From the NCBI GenBank assembly GCA_023078555.1, contig CM041196.1:124001-188000 (forward strand): a stretch of DNA of 64,000 bases, given 5' to 3'. A program made the position numbers and the translations under genes. Below the pieces are notes generated by a model. That model was not told the DNA's origin. It worked only from the letters and a program-made list of their open reading frames with translations, and made no database searches. Positions 23,554-33,769 of this stretch are shown piece after piece; positions within the stretch are counted from its first letter, which is position 1, and each line of letters opens with the position of its first letter. This stretch comes from Ulva prolifera (lineage: Eukaryota > Chlorophyta > Ulvophyceae > Ulvales > Ulvaceae).

Positions 23554-24250
23554 TCGATATCGGCAAATTGTTCGATGTCACACGAATGCCATAGCCATCC
23601 GTCTTAGCGATTTATCTTGACGATATCTGTACATTCAGTCGTACTGAAGACGAGTCATGCATGTGCATGCTGTGCTTCACCGTTTGCGTGATCATGAGTT
23701 GTATGTGAAGGCCGGACAGTGTGAGTGTATGAGAATTCGATTGAGATCCTGGGTCATATTGCTTCTTCTGATGGTCTTTTTGTTCACCCACACAAGGCGG
23801 TCGCACTGTAGTCTTGGCCCGTACCCACATCTGTTCGCGAAGTGCGGTCGTTGTTAGGTACTTTTGGGTTTTCGCGTCCATATATTCCATGCTTCGCTAT
23901 CATTACAGTTGTTTTTAATCATTTTGAATTCGAGTCGAAGTTGAGCAAGCTGCTCTATGTTCTTTGAAGAGTGCGATCAGAACAGCTACCCATTTCCATG
24001 CATCCTGTTTTGTTGAAGCCTTTTGTCGGTGTATCTGATGCATATGATGATGGAGTTTGCGCTTCGCTTGAACAGGTTACCGACCAGACTGGTCGTGGAC
24101 GCCCTGTTGCGTTCTGATTCCCGCAAACATACCTGAACACGAACATCCTGTGCACGAGCGTGACTATCTCGCAAATGTTCTACCTTTTGCGTAAATAGGG
24201 ACATCTGCTATACGGATATGATATCATGATCTTCCGGTAGCTGGTTATTT
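23554..24250. other. Spacer between CACTA and integrase relic
   Basis: Unique-looking sequence with short frames only. Part of it may be further decayed gypsy sequence, but I cannot show that. Confidence 0.35.
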
Positions 24251-24253
24251 ATC

Positions 24254-24780
24254 GTGGATGGAAGAAAAGTTTCCATGCACTCGCACACAACTGTTATTGG
24301 CCTGGAATGGGTGAAGCGCTTGCGTCAACATGCCACTGCTTGTCCTACCTGTCAATGGGTGAAGCCAATGGTGCAGCCTAAACCTGAGTTTCATCCAGTA
24401 CCTGTTCCATCAGAATCATTCCGCCATATCACACTGGATTGCTGATCTGACTTTCCTACTAGTTCAGATGGCAATGATCGTCTGATAAACATAATTGATC
24501 CGTCTAGTAAATGGGCAATGGATATTCTATTAACAAAATCTATGACTGTTAAAGGTTTGATCGACGTTTAATGGGTGCAAGTGGATTGGCTTGCCATAGT
24601 CGAACATTGTTGATCGAGACTCTTGGTTGGCTGCCTCCAGATTGCGTGAGCTTTGATAACACGAGTCATCAGAATTGTAGCCTATCATCCACAGGCTGAT
24701 AGTCAGACTGTAAACTGTCATCGCACGTGAGCATGCTTCGTGGATTCATCAACAAGCGCCACTCCCACTGGGAAGCATTG
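24254..24780 (+). pseudogene. Ty3/gypsy integrase fragment, decayed
   Basis: The first 63 codons include the end of the integrase zinc-binding region (ACPTCQWVK) and a linker typical of chromoviral polyproteins (FHPVPVPSESFRHITLD). After a stop, the same frame continues with SDFPTSSDGNDRLINIID, the start of the catalytic core. Further stops and frame changes follow, then a weak match to the later core (HSHWEAL). The fragment ends where the copia element begins at about 24785. It is a dead remnant. Confidence 0.75.
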
Positions 24781-24788
24781 ATTTCATT

Positions 24789-26555
24789 TCAATGACCATA
24801 GAATTCACTGTTGGATTGCATGCGCTTTAGAACCCAATTAGACTGGTGAAAAGACAAGTGTGCTAGAAAAGCAGGTTCCAGCAAGTATGCATCATGCAGG
24901 ATCTCAGCTCCCCCAGCATTGGGTCGCTGTAGGTCAATGGCCGCGACCGCCACATGATGCCACTGCTGTTGATCCTCAATAACTGAGGTCGGACTGCTCT
25001 GGTTAGACCAGACTACCCCCCTATTGACAGGCGCACCGACGAGAATTGGTTTGGTCTCTACTGCCATTTTAAACGCAGAGACAGGGTGACCATCCACATC
25101 TAGTTCCTGATATTTGACGTCATCTTCTACGTTGGTTGCCATATCGCCCAGACCAGGAACATACAACACATTTCTACGCGTGTCTAGGAACATCTGCTCA
25201 TGTCTAAGACCCATCGTGCTGAGCAGGTTGTACGGACATTCAGGAGCATAGTAAACACCAGGGATTTCCACATCCAGCGGATGCTTGTTCCCATGCTTGT
25301 CCACATAAGTACCCAGGTTCACATGAATGGTTCCCCTGCCCATGATAGAAAGCTGCCCTAGTCCCGCGAGATTGGCAACTTTCTGACACGGACCGTACTC
25401 AGTGAACATCTCACGATTTCCTACTATCTGCATATCCGACCCACTATCAACAATGATGTTCCACGGCAGAGACGCGTCCGGCTGTGGATACTTGTCAGGC
25501 ATTTCTATAGTGCAAACATCCTTGGCCGCAGCCTGTTTGCGTTGGGGGCAGTTCGCACGCAAATGTCCCTTCTTCTTTCAGAAGAAACAGGTCCTGGTCT
25601 CCTCGCGAGGAGCCTGGCCAGCTGCGAGAGCAGCGACCACAGGGCCATCACCACGGTGCTGCTTGCGCCAGCCATGGTCTGGTTTGCCCGCGGGCGCCCC
25701 AGACCTAGCCTGCAGCTGCCGCTGTTGTTTGAGCAAGTCAGCATGCTCAGTCAAACGTGATATGATCACATGAGGGGAGGAGTGTTGAACTTCGCCGCGC
25801 ACAGCGTTGAACTCCTCCCCCACCTCTAACAGTTTCAAACGAAGCCATCGCTGGCCCACATCGGCACCTAGTGCCTCCAGTTGAGTGTAAACACTCATCA
25901 CATCACCACAATATGTCGCAACATCTCTATTGTTTTGTGATAAAGAATTAAACCGACTCCACAGTCTGTGGATTTCGGCTTCGGTGCTAGGTCTGTACTT
26001 GGCAGTCAAGTAAGACCATGCTTCACACAGGTGCGACATGCGATAGACAGTCGTCCTATCCGCGTCAGGCAAAGACATTAGGACCTGTGTCCTCGCCCTA
26101 GCATGAACACGCTGTTCGTCCGCAGACGGTGCGTGCTGCAACAGATGATCTAACTCAAATTGGCCTAACCACAAAAAGACTTTCTGTTCGTACGCAACGA
26201 AACTTTCAGTCTTAAAATTCCATTCAGGGAGTTTTCCTTTAGTCAGATCAGGTTCGCTACGTCCCCGAGATGCACGCAGCGCCTCGGTTAACGTTTCGAG
26301 TGATATGAAAGACTCAGTGTGACCGGGATCGTTCACAACATGAGAGGAAACAGGCACATGTTGGCTGCTCTGCCCAGTATGGGAAGAGGGTCGTGGCCGG
26401 ACAATTCGTCCGTCCTGGAGCAACATACCCGCAGGCTGTTCTCTGTCAGGGAGCTGCTGGTCAGCGTCCCTGTCGACGAGAGGCTGCTGGTCAGCATCGT
26501 CACGCCTCTCCTCGCGAGGAGAGTTGGCGTTAGAGTTGGCGTTAGAGAGAGACAT
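24789..26555 (-). pseudogene. copia gag-protease, interrupted by an in-frame TGA
   Basis: The frame opens with ATG at 26555 and runs 325 codons to a TGA at 25580-25578, then continues in the same frame to 24789. The first part is a copia-type gag (UBN2-like: SFVAYEQKVFLWLGQF, LTAKYRPSTEAEIHRLW). The TGA falls exactly where the second cysteine of the CX2CX4HX4C zinc knuckle is expected, between CFF and KKKGHLRANC. After it come the aspartic protease DSG motif (NIIVDSGSDMQIV) and a gag-pre-integrase-like stretch. Truncation after this point means the element cannot encode replication functions. Confidence 0.85.
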
Positions 26556-26848
26556 CCTGAATTAGGACAGACGGTTGTTTGTTGCGCGCAGCAACTAACC
26601 GGTGGGATGGCTCGCAAGCCGACAGGTTGAGAAAATAAGCCAACACGTTCGCTTTTCTCAGCGCTGATCATTAAAACAAGCTTCTCGAATTGTGTCTAAC
26701 AACAATGTACTACGAGAAAGCTAAATGATGCCTGCGCTTTTGACCGCAGTCTGAGCGCCGGCAGAACAGTGGAATGCCCGCCGTGTCTGCGCACAGACAT
26801 TGGCCGACGGTTTCCTGAACAAGACCATATACAGACATAACGCTAACA

Positions 26849-26861
26849 TTCACCGATACCA
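26849..26861 (-). promoter_or_regulatory. copia primer-binding site
   Basis: On the minus strand TGGTATCGGTGAA follows the 5' LTR directly. It begins like the usual initiator-Met site TGGTATC and then departs from the land-plant version. Confidence 0.75.
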
Positions 26862-27209
26862 TGTCAGAAAAGTGTTCTATTTGCAGGTCAGACGCGCAGT
26901 CTTAAGTCAGGTCAGGTAACCAGCATTCCATACCTGCTGCGCACAGAGGTAGAACCGAGGAATGCGAGGGAGAGATCGGATACTGCTAGTACCGTGAAAC
27001 AGTAAGAAGAATGGTTACAGATCTCAGTGTGCACATGCTTATATGCACACTGAACACTCAAGGTTACGACGGGAAACCCTCGCACGATCTCTCTACCTAC
27101 ATCGAGACAATCCTAGCTGGCGGCTTACCCCCACACTGGATCCGCGGATCGTCCGTGCATGGGTGCACCTGTCACCACGCTGCTGCCCGCAGGCTCATGC
27201 ATTGTGACA
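26862..27209 (-). repeat. copia 5' LTR
   Basis: 348 bp, starting TGTCACAATGCATGAGC and ending TTCTGACA on the minus strand. It is highly similar to two solo LTRs just to the right. A TATA-like TGCATATAA lies in the middle. Confidence 0.9.
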
Positions 27210-27238
27210 GTGGAGACGTAGCAGGGTTTATGGGGGAG

Positions 27239-27584
27239 TGTCACAATGCATGAGCCTTCGGGCAGCAGTGTGGTGACAGGTGCACCCATGCACGGACGAT
27301 CCGCGGATCCGGTGCAGGGGTAAGCCGCCTGCCGAGATTGTCTCGATGTAGTGAGAGAGATCCCGCAAGGGTTTCCCGCCGTAACCTTGAGTGTTCAGTG
27401 TGCATATAATCTTGTGCACACTGAGATCTGTAACCATTCTTCTTACTGTCTCACGGTATTAGCACTCCCTTCAGCGTTCCTCGGTTCTACCTCTGTGCGC
27501 AGCAGGTATGGAACGCTGGCTGCCCTGACCTGACGTGTACTAAAGACTGCGCGTCTGACCTGACAAGATAGAGCATTTCTGACA
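27239..27584 (+). mobile_element. Solo copia LTR, first copy
   Basis: 346 bp with TGTCACAATG...TCTGACA ends, opposite in orientation to the LTR at 26862-27209. The tetranucleotide GGAG flanks both sides (27235-27238 and 27585-27588). No primer-binding site follows, so it is solo. Confidence 0.88.
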
Positions 27585-27588
27585 GGAG

Positions 27589-27935
27589 TGTCACAATGCA
27601 TGAGCTTGCGGGCAGCAGTGTGGTGACAGGTGCACCCATGCACGGACGATCCGCGGATCCAGTGCAGGGGTAAGCCGCCAGCCGAGATTGTCTCGATGTA
27701 GTGAGAGAGATCCCGCGAGGGTTTCCCGCCGTAACATTGAGTGTTCAGTGTGCATATAGGCATGTGCACACTGAGATCTGTAACCTTTCTTCTTACAGTC
27801 TCACGGTGTTAGCATCTTCCCATCAGTGTTTCCTCGGTTCTACCTCTGTGCGCAGAAGGAATGGAACACTGGCCTCCTGACCTGACCTAACGGAAGACTG
27901 CGCGTCTGACCTGAGCGAATGAAGCATTTCAGACA
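27589..27935 (+). mobile_element. Solo copia LTR, second copy
   Basis: 347 bp, same orientation as the previous copy and separated from it by only GGAG. The first copy probably inserted at the edge of this one. No primer-binding site follows. Confidence 0.87.
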
Positions 27936-29092
27936 GTCGAAGCCCGCAGACTGCAGCTGCCACCTATATATATGTCGTAGTCCGCGACAGGGTCAAGCAC
28001 TAACACTGCGTTGCCTTTGAATACAGCATTGAACCAAATGGATCCATACACAGAAGACCTGGGCCTCATGGCCATGATCATTTGTGCTGGGTGGGACCCC
28101 ATGTCGATGTCGTTGGAAGAGTATGAGCGTTTCAGAGAGAGGCATATGGCATGCATGAGTCTTAAGCCAGAAAATGACGCCCATTTGAAGGCCAGATTTG
28201 ATCAATCTAAACGTCTCAACTGTATCATGGCTCTGGGTACCCTGTCGGCCATGATGGACCACCTCACCGTTTGAAAACATCACAATGGTGAAGAACGCGT
28301 CATCGGCTTGAGGACGCCTCTGGAGAGTTGCCTGACGGACATTGCTGGAGAGTCTTGCAGCCCGATGACCTTCAAGCGGCCAAAATCATGCCCCGAATCC
28401 GGGAGGATTAAAGTATGCGGAACGTACCTCTGTCGAGATGATGCCCGGGCGTCCACCTCGGCACACGACCGGACCCACTCTGCGGCAGCGCCCCCGCCGC
28501 GGGGTCTAGACCAGCGTGTGGATTTGCAGGCTACTGGTCCCAGCAGAGACAGCACTACCGCACGAGCCGCTGTCGGAGCCTATAGGACTGTCGGTGTGGC
28601 CTTGCTGCGCTTCGATGCAAGAGTTCCTAGTTGTTGTTGGGTGCATTGCATGCGCACACATGTTGGCCATGCATGTTGTCTTTGAAATTACTGCACCTCT
28701 GTCTTAGGCGATTGCCTGTAACAAGCGGGGTGTCTGCGAAAGGTGCGAGTTTCAGCTAACTAGTCACTGCATGGTGAAGTCAATTGCGTGCTTTGACTAG
28801 CTTTGCCTCGGTTTCGGACAGAGTGCACGACATTGTCAAACACAGCGATCGCTGATCATCACGCCTCTCGCATTTGGTGCATCACTGGGAACGTCGCACG
28901 CAGGCCTTCGGCCAGCCTCTGTGTAGGAGCATGCACATGCATGTACGTTTCATCGGACGATCTTTTTTGGCCGCCCATTTCTGGCTGTGTGGGACTATAT
29001 GCAGAAGTGGAGGTGCAGGCCGCCACGCCGCTAGTCTGGCTCTTCCACTTCATGTGGTTGTGCCGCATGCCCACGTGGATGGAGGATAAGAG
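27936..29092. other. Region with one unassigned ORF
   Basis: An 87-codon plus-strand frame at 28011-28274 has an ATG and a balanced composition but no recognised domain. The rest shows only overlapping short frames. A gene cannot be supported or excluded. Confidence 0.3.
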
Positions 29093-29371
29093 TTGTGGCC
29101 GCAAACACATTCTGCCTATGAAAATGCTGTCACATACAACGACACAGTACGTGGGACTCGCCACGCGTATTGGGGTGCTCTGGAAAAGCTCATCAAAGAG
29201 CTGGAGGCTCTGAATAAGGCCGACAAGCTGGAAGCCAGCTTGAAGCTTCTGCTTCCTGGAGCCCGTGAAGCGTTTGACATCATTGACAACGTCATGGATG
29301 CGGGTGTGTACAATCGTCACATCCGGTACCAGCCTATCCCTGATGACCCTGCACCTGAGGAGGCTGGTTAA
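29093..29371 (+). CDS. Possible 3' exon of an unknown gene
   Basis: This frame ends with a helical, charged segment rich in Leu, Lys and Glu (ALEKLIKELEALNKADKLEA) and the stop at 29369-29371. The composition looks coding and could form a coiled coil. No start exon was identified upstream and no family is recognised. Confidence 0.3.
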   Translation: MWPQTHSAYENAVTYNDTVRGTRHAYWGALEKLIKELEALNKADKLEASLKLLLPGAREAFDIIDNVMDAGVYNRHIRYQPIPDDPAPEEAG

Positions 29372-30047
29372 TCAGGTGAGACATTACATGTAGCTGCCAT
29401 GCTAATAATGCGCGGTTCTCCCCAGTGGAGTCTGACTAATGCCTTGTAGGTATCATTATGTGATGTAAATGTCATAAGAGTATCACTCATTACTGGTCTT
29501 TCCCCATCGGAGTGCCTGTGTGTGTGACATCCCGGTGCCCACAGAGCACCGCCCGTTCTAATTGCCCGCACACCCGGCGTAACAGTTTCACATTGCATGT
29601 GCTCGCTTGAAGCTTTCAATGCATTCGTGTTAATCGGCGTTTACCCTGTCTGGTTTAAGGATTTCTATGGTAGTCGAGCGACATAGTGCGCAGCGAGGTC
29701 TGGCTTGGCCGCTCGTAGCCATGCGCGGGGCTGCGGCCTTTTCATGCATATAGGTGACATCCGGGTCAGTCGTTGCCCATTGTATATGCATGCAGCAGGA
29801 GTCGGATTCCGATGCTACGTGTTTGTTGCGTTATGAGTCACGAGCGGGAGAATGATCTAATCCCGGGTTCACTTGTGATAGCTCAAGTTTGCAGAGCTGA
29901 ATTTGGCGACATGCCAATTGTCGGACTAGTAGAAACGCGTCTACGAATGCATGCAAACATTTGCGCACCAGGTCTGCAGTCGAACAGTTGCACCACCCTG
30001 GCTCTACATAAGTCCACGCACAGACACTTTATGTTCTGTTCACTGCC
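29372..30047. other. Upstream region of gag-like pseudogene
   Basis: It may include an LTR and leader of the gypsy-like element that follows: a TATA-like TGCATATAGG sits near 29745-29755. I could not find LTR boundaries or a primer-binding site. Confidence 0.3.
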
Positions 30048-31084
30048 ATGGTGACTACGAGAGCAGGTAATCTCTACGGCTTTCCCGCACCATTACAGCA
30101 ACCGGCACCTATGGCTGACGAAGCGCAACCTGACGCGAATGCACCCCCTGTAAACCTCTCTTTAGGTGTTCTGCCACAAAATGCATGAAACGCAGGCCTT
30201 GTGCCTTATGTTCAACAAGTGCCTAACCTTAACGTGCCTGGTCCTCCTAGCCTGTCGCAGGGTTCGGAAGGGGTGGGTCCAGGCCATGCACTGCATCAAG
30301 AGCAACCTGTGCAGCAACCTGCGCACCCAGTGCAGCACCAGGGCGGGGCAGGTGCCCCGCCGAAAGATGCCTTCAGCATCCCGAAATTCAGAGGTGAGCC
30401 ATCTGAATTGCCCCATACGACGTCGATCTTGAATCGATTCTCGCTATACTTCAACTGTCTGCCTTGGTATAACGCAGAACCGATGTCATGGCAGCGGCGC
30501 AGTGCAGCACTTGCATTGAGTGCATTTCCGCCGGGATCTGCCGCGGCTGTTTGGTTTGAGCAGCTACTGCCAAACTTGCATTCGTATGAGCAGTTCGTAA
30601 CCGAGTTCCGTGACCGCTTTGTGTCCAGCGGGGTGGATCTGCTTACGTTGCAAGAGAAGTGGCAAAACGCGAAACAGCGGGGGTCAGATAGTGTGTCGTC
30701 GTATTGTACGTTCCTGTTGCGTTTGCAAGCGCAGATAAACGTAGAGGTGATGTGACCTCCGACTAACTGTTTCTGCGCATGCTTTATGGGCTGCAGCCGG
30801 CTCTGCTAGAGCGTATTAAGCCCCATGTTATGTTATGGGCACCTGCACAGCAGACACCGAATAACCTTAAGTCGTTAGCCGAGACGTTTTCGACTAAGCC
30901 TAGGGCTGCCCCACCTGCGCCTGCGGCTGCATTGAACGCAACAGTCGGGCCCAAGAAGTTCTCAGGTAAAAAGCAAAAGTTCTGTTTCTTTTGCAAATCC
31001 AGAGAGCACTCGCACGAGTCATGTCCTAGGATTGCTGATAGGAAAGCCGCAGGCACTTGGGAGGACCGTCCCCGTGCGCAGTAG
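30048..31084 (+). pseudogene. Ty3/gypsy-like gag, broken
   Basis: The frame starts at ATG 30048, meets a TGA at 30186-30188 and continues in the same frame to another TGA at 30753-30755. It then resumes in a different frame at about 30779. The middle resembles the Retrotrans_gag domain (WFEQLLPNLHSYEQFVTEF, DRFVSSG, SSYCTFLLRLQ). The C-terminal part holds a perfect CX2CX4HX4C zinc knuckle (CFFCKSREHSHESC). Two stops and a frameshift make it non-functional. No intact protease, reverse transcriptase or integrase follows. Confidence 0.8.
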
Positions 31085-31138
31085 TGCGCCTTCTTGTGTG
31101 CACGACTACGGTGTGCACACCTGCGTCACGTACTGACA

Positions 31139-31243
31139 TATTGTCCATTGGACGTTCAGCCGCCTGCGTGGCGTATTGTCCCTTGGACGTTAAACCGCCT
31201 GCGTGGCGTACTGTCCCCTGGACATTAGACTCGTCCTAGTGAC
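31139..31243 (+). repeat. 35-bp tandem repeat, about 3 copies
   Basis: Units start at 31139, 31174 and 31209, each with a TATTGTCC-TTGGACGTT core and the first two ending CGCCTGCGTGGCG. The third is diverged. Confidence 0.85.
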
Positions 31244-31496
31244 GAAGTTCTGCGGCAACGCCGTGTACATGGCTGGTACCATGATTGATGCTGACGCGCA
31301 GCCATGCTTTGTAGCGAAGCGGGCGCCCAAGCCGAAGCCGTCCAAGGAACAGAGTTGTGGACGTCGAATGACTACCGAGCGAATTTCCCTGAGGGTACGG
31401 CTGCACGACCCCCTTGCACTATTAATGCTCCAATTGCCTCCATGTGCTTGAGCGTGCAATTGCAAGCCACTGCAGGCCGATCTCATGTGAAGCCAC

Positions 31497-33445
31497 TTGA
31501 ATAGACTACACCTGCTGACGAATGTTGCCGTGCGCGCATGGTATTTGCCATTCCTGCTTCTCCTGGGGTGGATCTTCCTCCTTGAAGTGGCAAAGACTGA
31601 GAGAAAGAAGGAAGATCTAGAATGCGAGGAATCCCAAAGCTTCTTGAGCAAGGAATTGTGGCTGGTCCTCATGGGCTGGAAGAACGTGCAGTCCAACCTG
31701 GCCATCAGCGTGCAGTCCACGGGGCGGGACTCACCTCCCAAAGCCACGAATCCACTTAAGCGTGTTATCGCCCTCGGCCACTTGCTCAGGAAGATTGGGG
31801 AGAACCAGGCCTTGCGTGACAGTGCAGTGAAGGTGTGCATTCTTTTCTCTGTCATGTAAGCAATCTTTGCACCTGGGCATGAGACCTGATGGTCCAGCTT
31901 TGCTCAACTTCTGCTCAACGATATTGTTCCCTGTCGCACGGAGACCCCGCCCCCTGTTCTGGTTTCAGCCAAGCATCGCCGTTTGCTGCACGTTGCCGGC
32001 ACAGCCAGCGACTTACTAGCGGATCGTGCAGGTGTTGATGGAGTGCCTGCTGAACTTCCTCTGCCTCGTAGCGGCGCTGGAGCCGCTGCTGCATTTCATC
32101 ATGAGGGAGCAAGCGGCGCTTGCGGACCAGGATCTAGACCTGTCCGAAGCGCTGAGCCATTTTGCCACAGGGGACGTGCTTAGTGACGCCATCCTCGATG
32201 CATGGGAGCCCACAGGGCTGGACGACTAGATCGGGTGTGTTAGGAAGGCCTGGAAGGTGGCCTGCTACTGCATGTCTGTCAGGGCGAAGGCGAACAGGGA
32301 GGGCAAGTGTTGTGCGGAGAGTCATGGTCTCGGCCAGCACAGCGACCACGCGTCAACATCGCGGCTGCATGATGGGCAATTCGATGCGGTTCACATGATC
32401 CTCTGGACTTGCCGGCAGCTCTGTTCGCCCTTGCGGCGACATGCTGCTTCACCTGCCACAATTGGTGGTGGCCCCCGTCCGCTTCTGTATTGGGAAAGCA
32501 CGCAAGGGCATACAAGCAGAGCGGGCAAGCGTGGGCAGCGCCCGACATGCTCAGCAAGCTCTGTGAGCACATCGTTGACGAAGGGCGCAGCATCAACGGC
32601 CTCAAGATGGCCGGCCTGCCGGCCGCCCACTTCTGGGAGCTCGCTACGGAAGGGCTGAAGCACTGGATCAATCCGGACAGCAAGCCGGAAAGTCTGATTT
32701 GCACCCTGGAGAGCATCGAGGAGCTCGCACGCACATTTGTTGAGCGCCATCAGCGCAATGCAGGCTCGCCATTGCGTGGGACTTTCTCGGAGGAGATGAT
32801 CCCGGAGCCATGCCCCGGAGTGCCGCACGCGCCCGCACACCTCCCGGAGGCGCGCGATCTGGAGTACACGTTGTCCGTGCTGGAGAGGAGCGGCGGCGGA
32901 GGCGGCGCGGCCCTCATGGACGCAATGTGTCTCCATGGACGAAAAACTACAGCGGCCGACTTCCTGAGGGTGCGGCGTTACATATGTATATGACCTTAGC
33001 GCCGAGTCCCGGCCGCTGCGTGCTGTTGCGAGCTGTTGGCTTATGTGTATGTTCCAACAACTGTCTTGTGACTACAGAGCTCCTGCAGACCACAGCCGTT
33101 GCGCGTGCAGGATTTTCGCCCTTCTTAATTTTCATGGTGTCACAGACAATATTGGATTCATTGAAGGGACCGGCAAATGCCCAGCAGAAGACGGCCCACC
33201 CTGCGGAAGGCGATCAAAGTGCGAACTTTGAGGATCCTTCAAACGGGGGCTTGTTGCCCAAATTGAGCGCGGTGAGGGCGGAGGCAGAAGTTTTGACCAT
33301 GTACACGGAAGGCAATGGGATCGATAGGGGGCTTCTCATGACCGCCGCGCTGAGGCGTGGCATTGCCGTTGCCCGCTTGTTGTTGATGATGCTGCAAGAC
33401 AAGGTCCTGCGCTATGGTATACTCCTGGTGCGCCCTGATACCTAG
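31497..33445 (+). CDS. Unknown gene, duplicated copy A
   Basis: Coding segments at 31497-31859, about 32020-32229 and 32409-32993 have counterparts in copy B. Shared features are ME CLL-x-x-LCL-x-AALEP followed by EQAAL-x-x-QD, then CPGVP-x-AP-x-HLPEA near the C terminus and a Gly-rich end. The first segment has a hydrophobic stretch (YLPFLLLLGWIFLLEVA) that could be a membrane helix or signal anchor. A further frame at 32810-33445 weakly resembles the first segment and may be the first exon of copy B. Exon joins were not resolved and no function is recognised. Confidence 0.45.
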
Positions 33446-33495
33446 AGACTGCCTCCGCCCAGAGATCTGCGTGTATGAGTTCATTAACGTACACT

Positions 33496-33757
33496 CCATA
33501 CTGTGTCCAGCAGGGGGTCCATTCCCCCATCACCGACGCCGCCCAGCACATGTTGCGTGCATGCATGAGTGTGCACTCCATACTGTGTCCAGCAGGGGGT
33601 CCATTCCCCCATCACCGACGGCGCCCAGCACATGTTGCGTGCATGCATGAGTGGGCACTTCATACTGTGTCCAGCAGGGGTTCCATTCCCCCGTCACCGA
33701 CGCCGCCCAGCACATGTTGCGTGCATGCATGAGTGTGCACTCCATACTATGTCCCGC
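33496..33757 (+). repeat. 82-bp tandem repeat between the duplicated genes
   Basis: Units begin at 33496, 33578 and 33660, with a fourth partial one at 33742. Each contains the inverted repeat GGGGGTCCATTCCCCC (one mismatch in unit 3) and the palindrome TGCATGCA. Confidence 0.93.
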
Positions 33758-33769
33758 ATGGTACGCGAC

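Larger units (their letters stand above)
24789..27209 (-). mobile_element. Truncated Ty1/copia retrotransposon
   Basis: On the minus strand the order is 5' LTR (27209-26862), primer-binding site, a leader of about 300 bp, and a gag-protease frame (26555-24789). The element stops soon after the protease. No integrase, reverse transcriptase or 3' LTR follows, and the neighbouring sequence is a gypsy relic on the other strand. It is a 5' fragment. Confidence 0.88.

Noticed and set aside
31203-31451. Gypsy protease downstream of gag
   Set aside because: There is no DSG/DTG active-site motif; AGTMIDADAQP only loosely resembles a retroviral-type protease.
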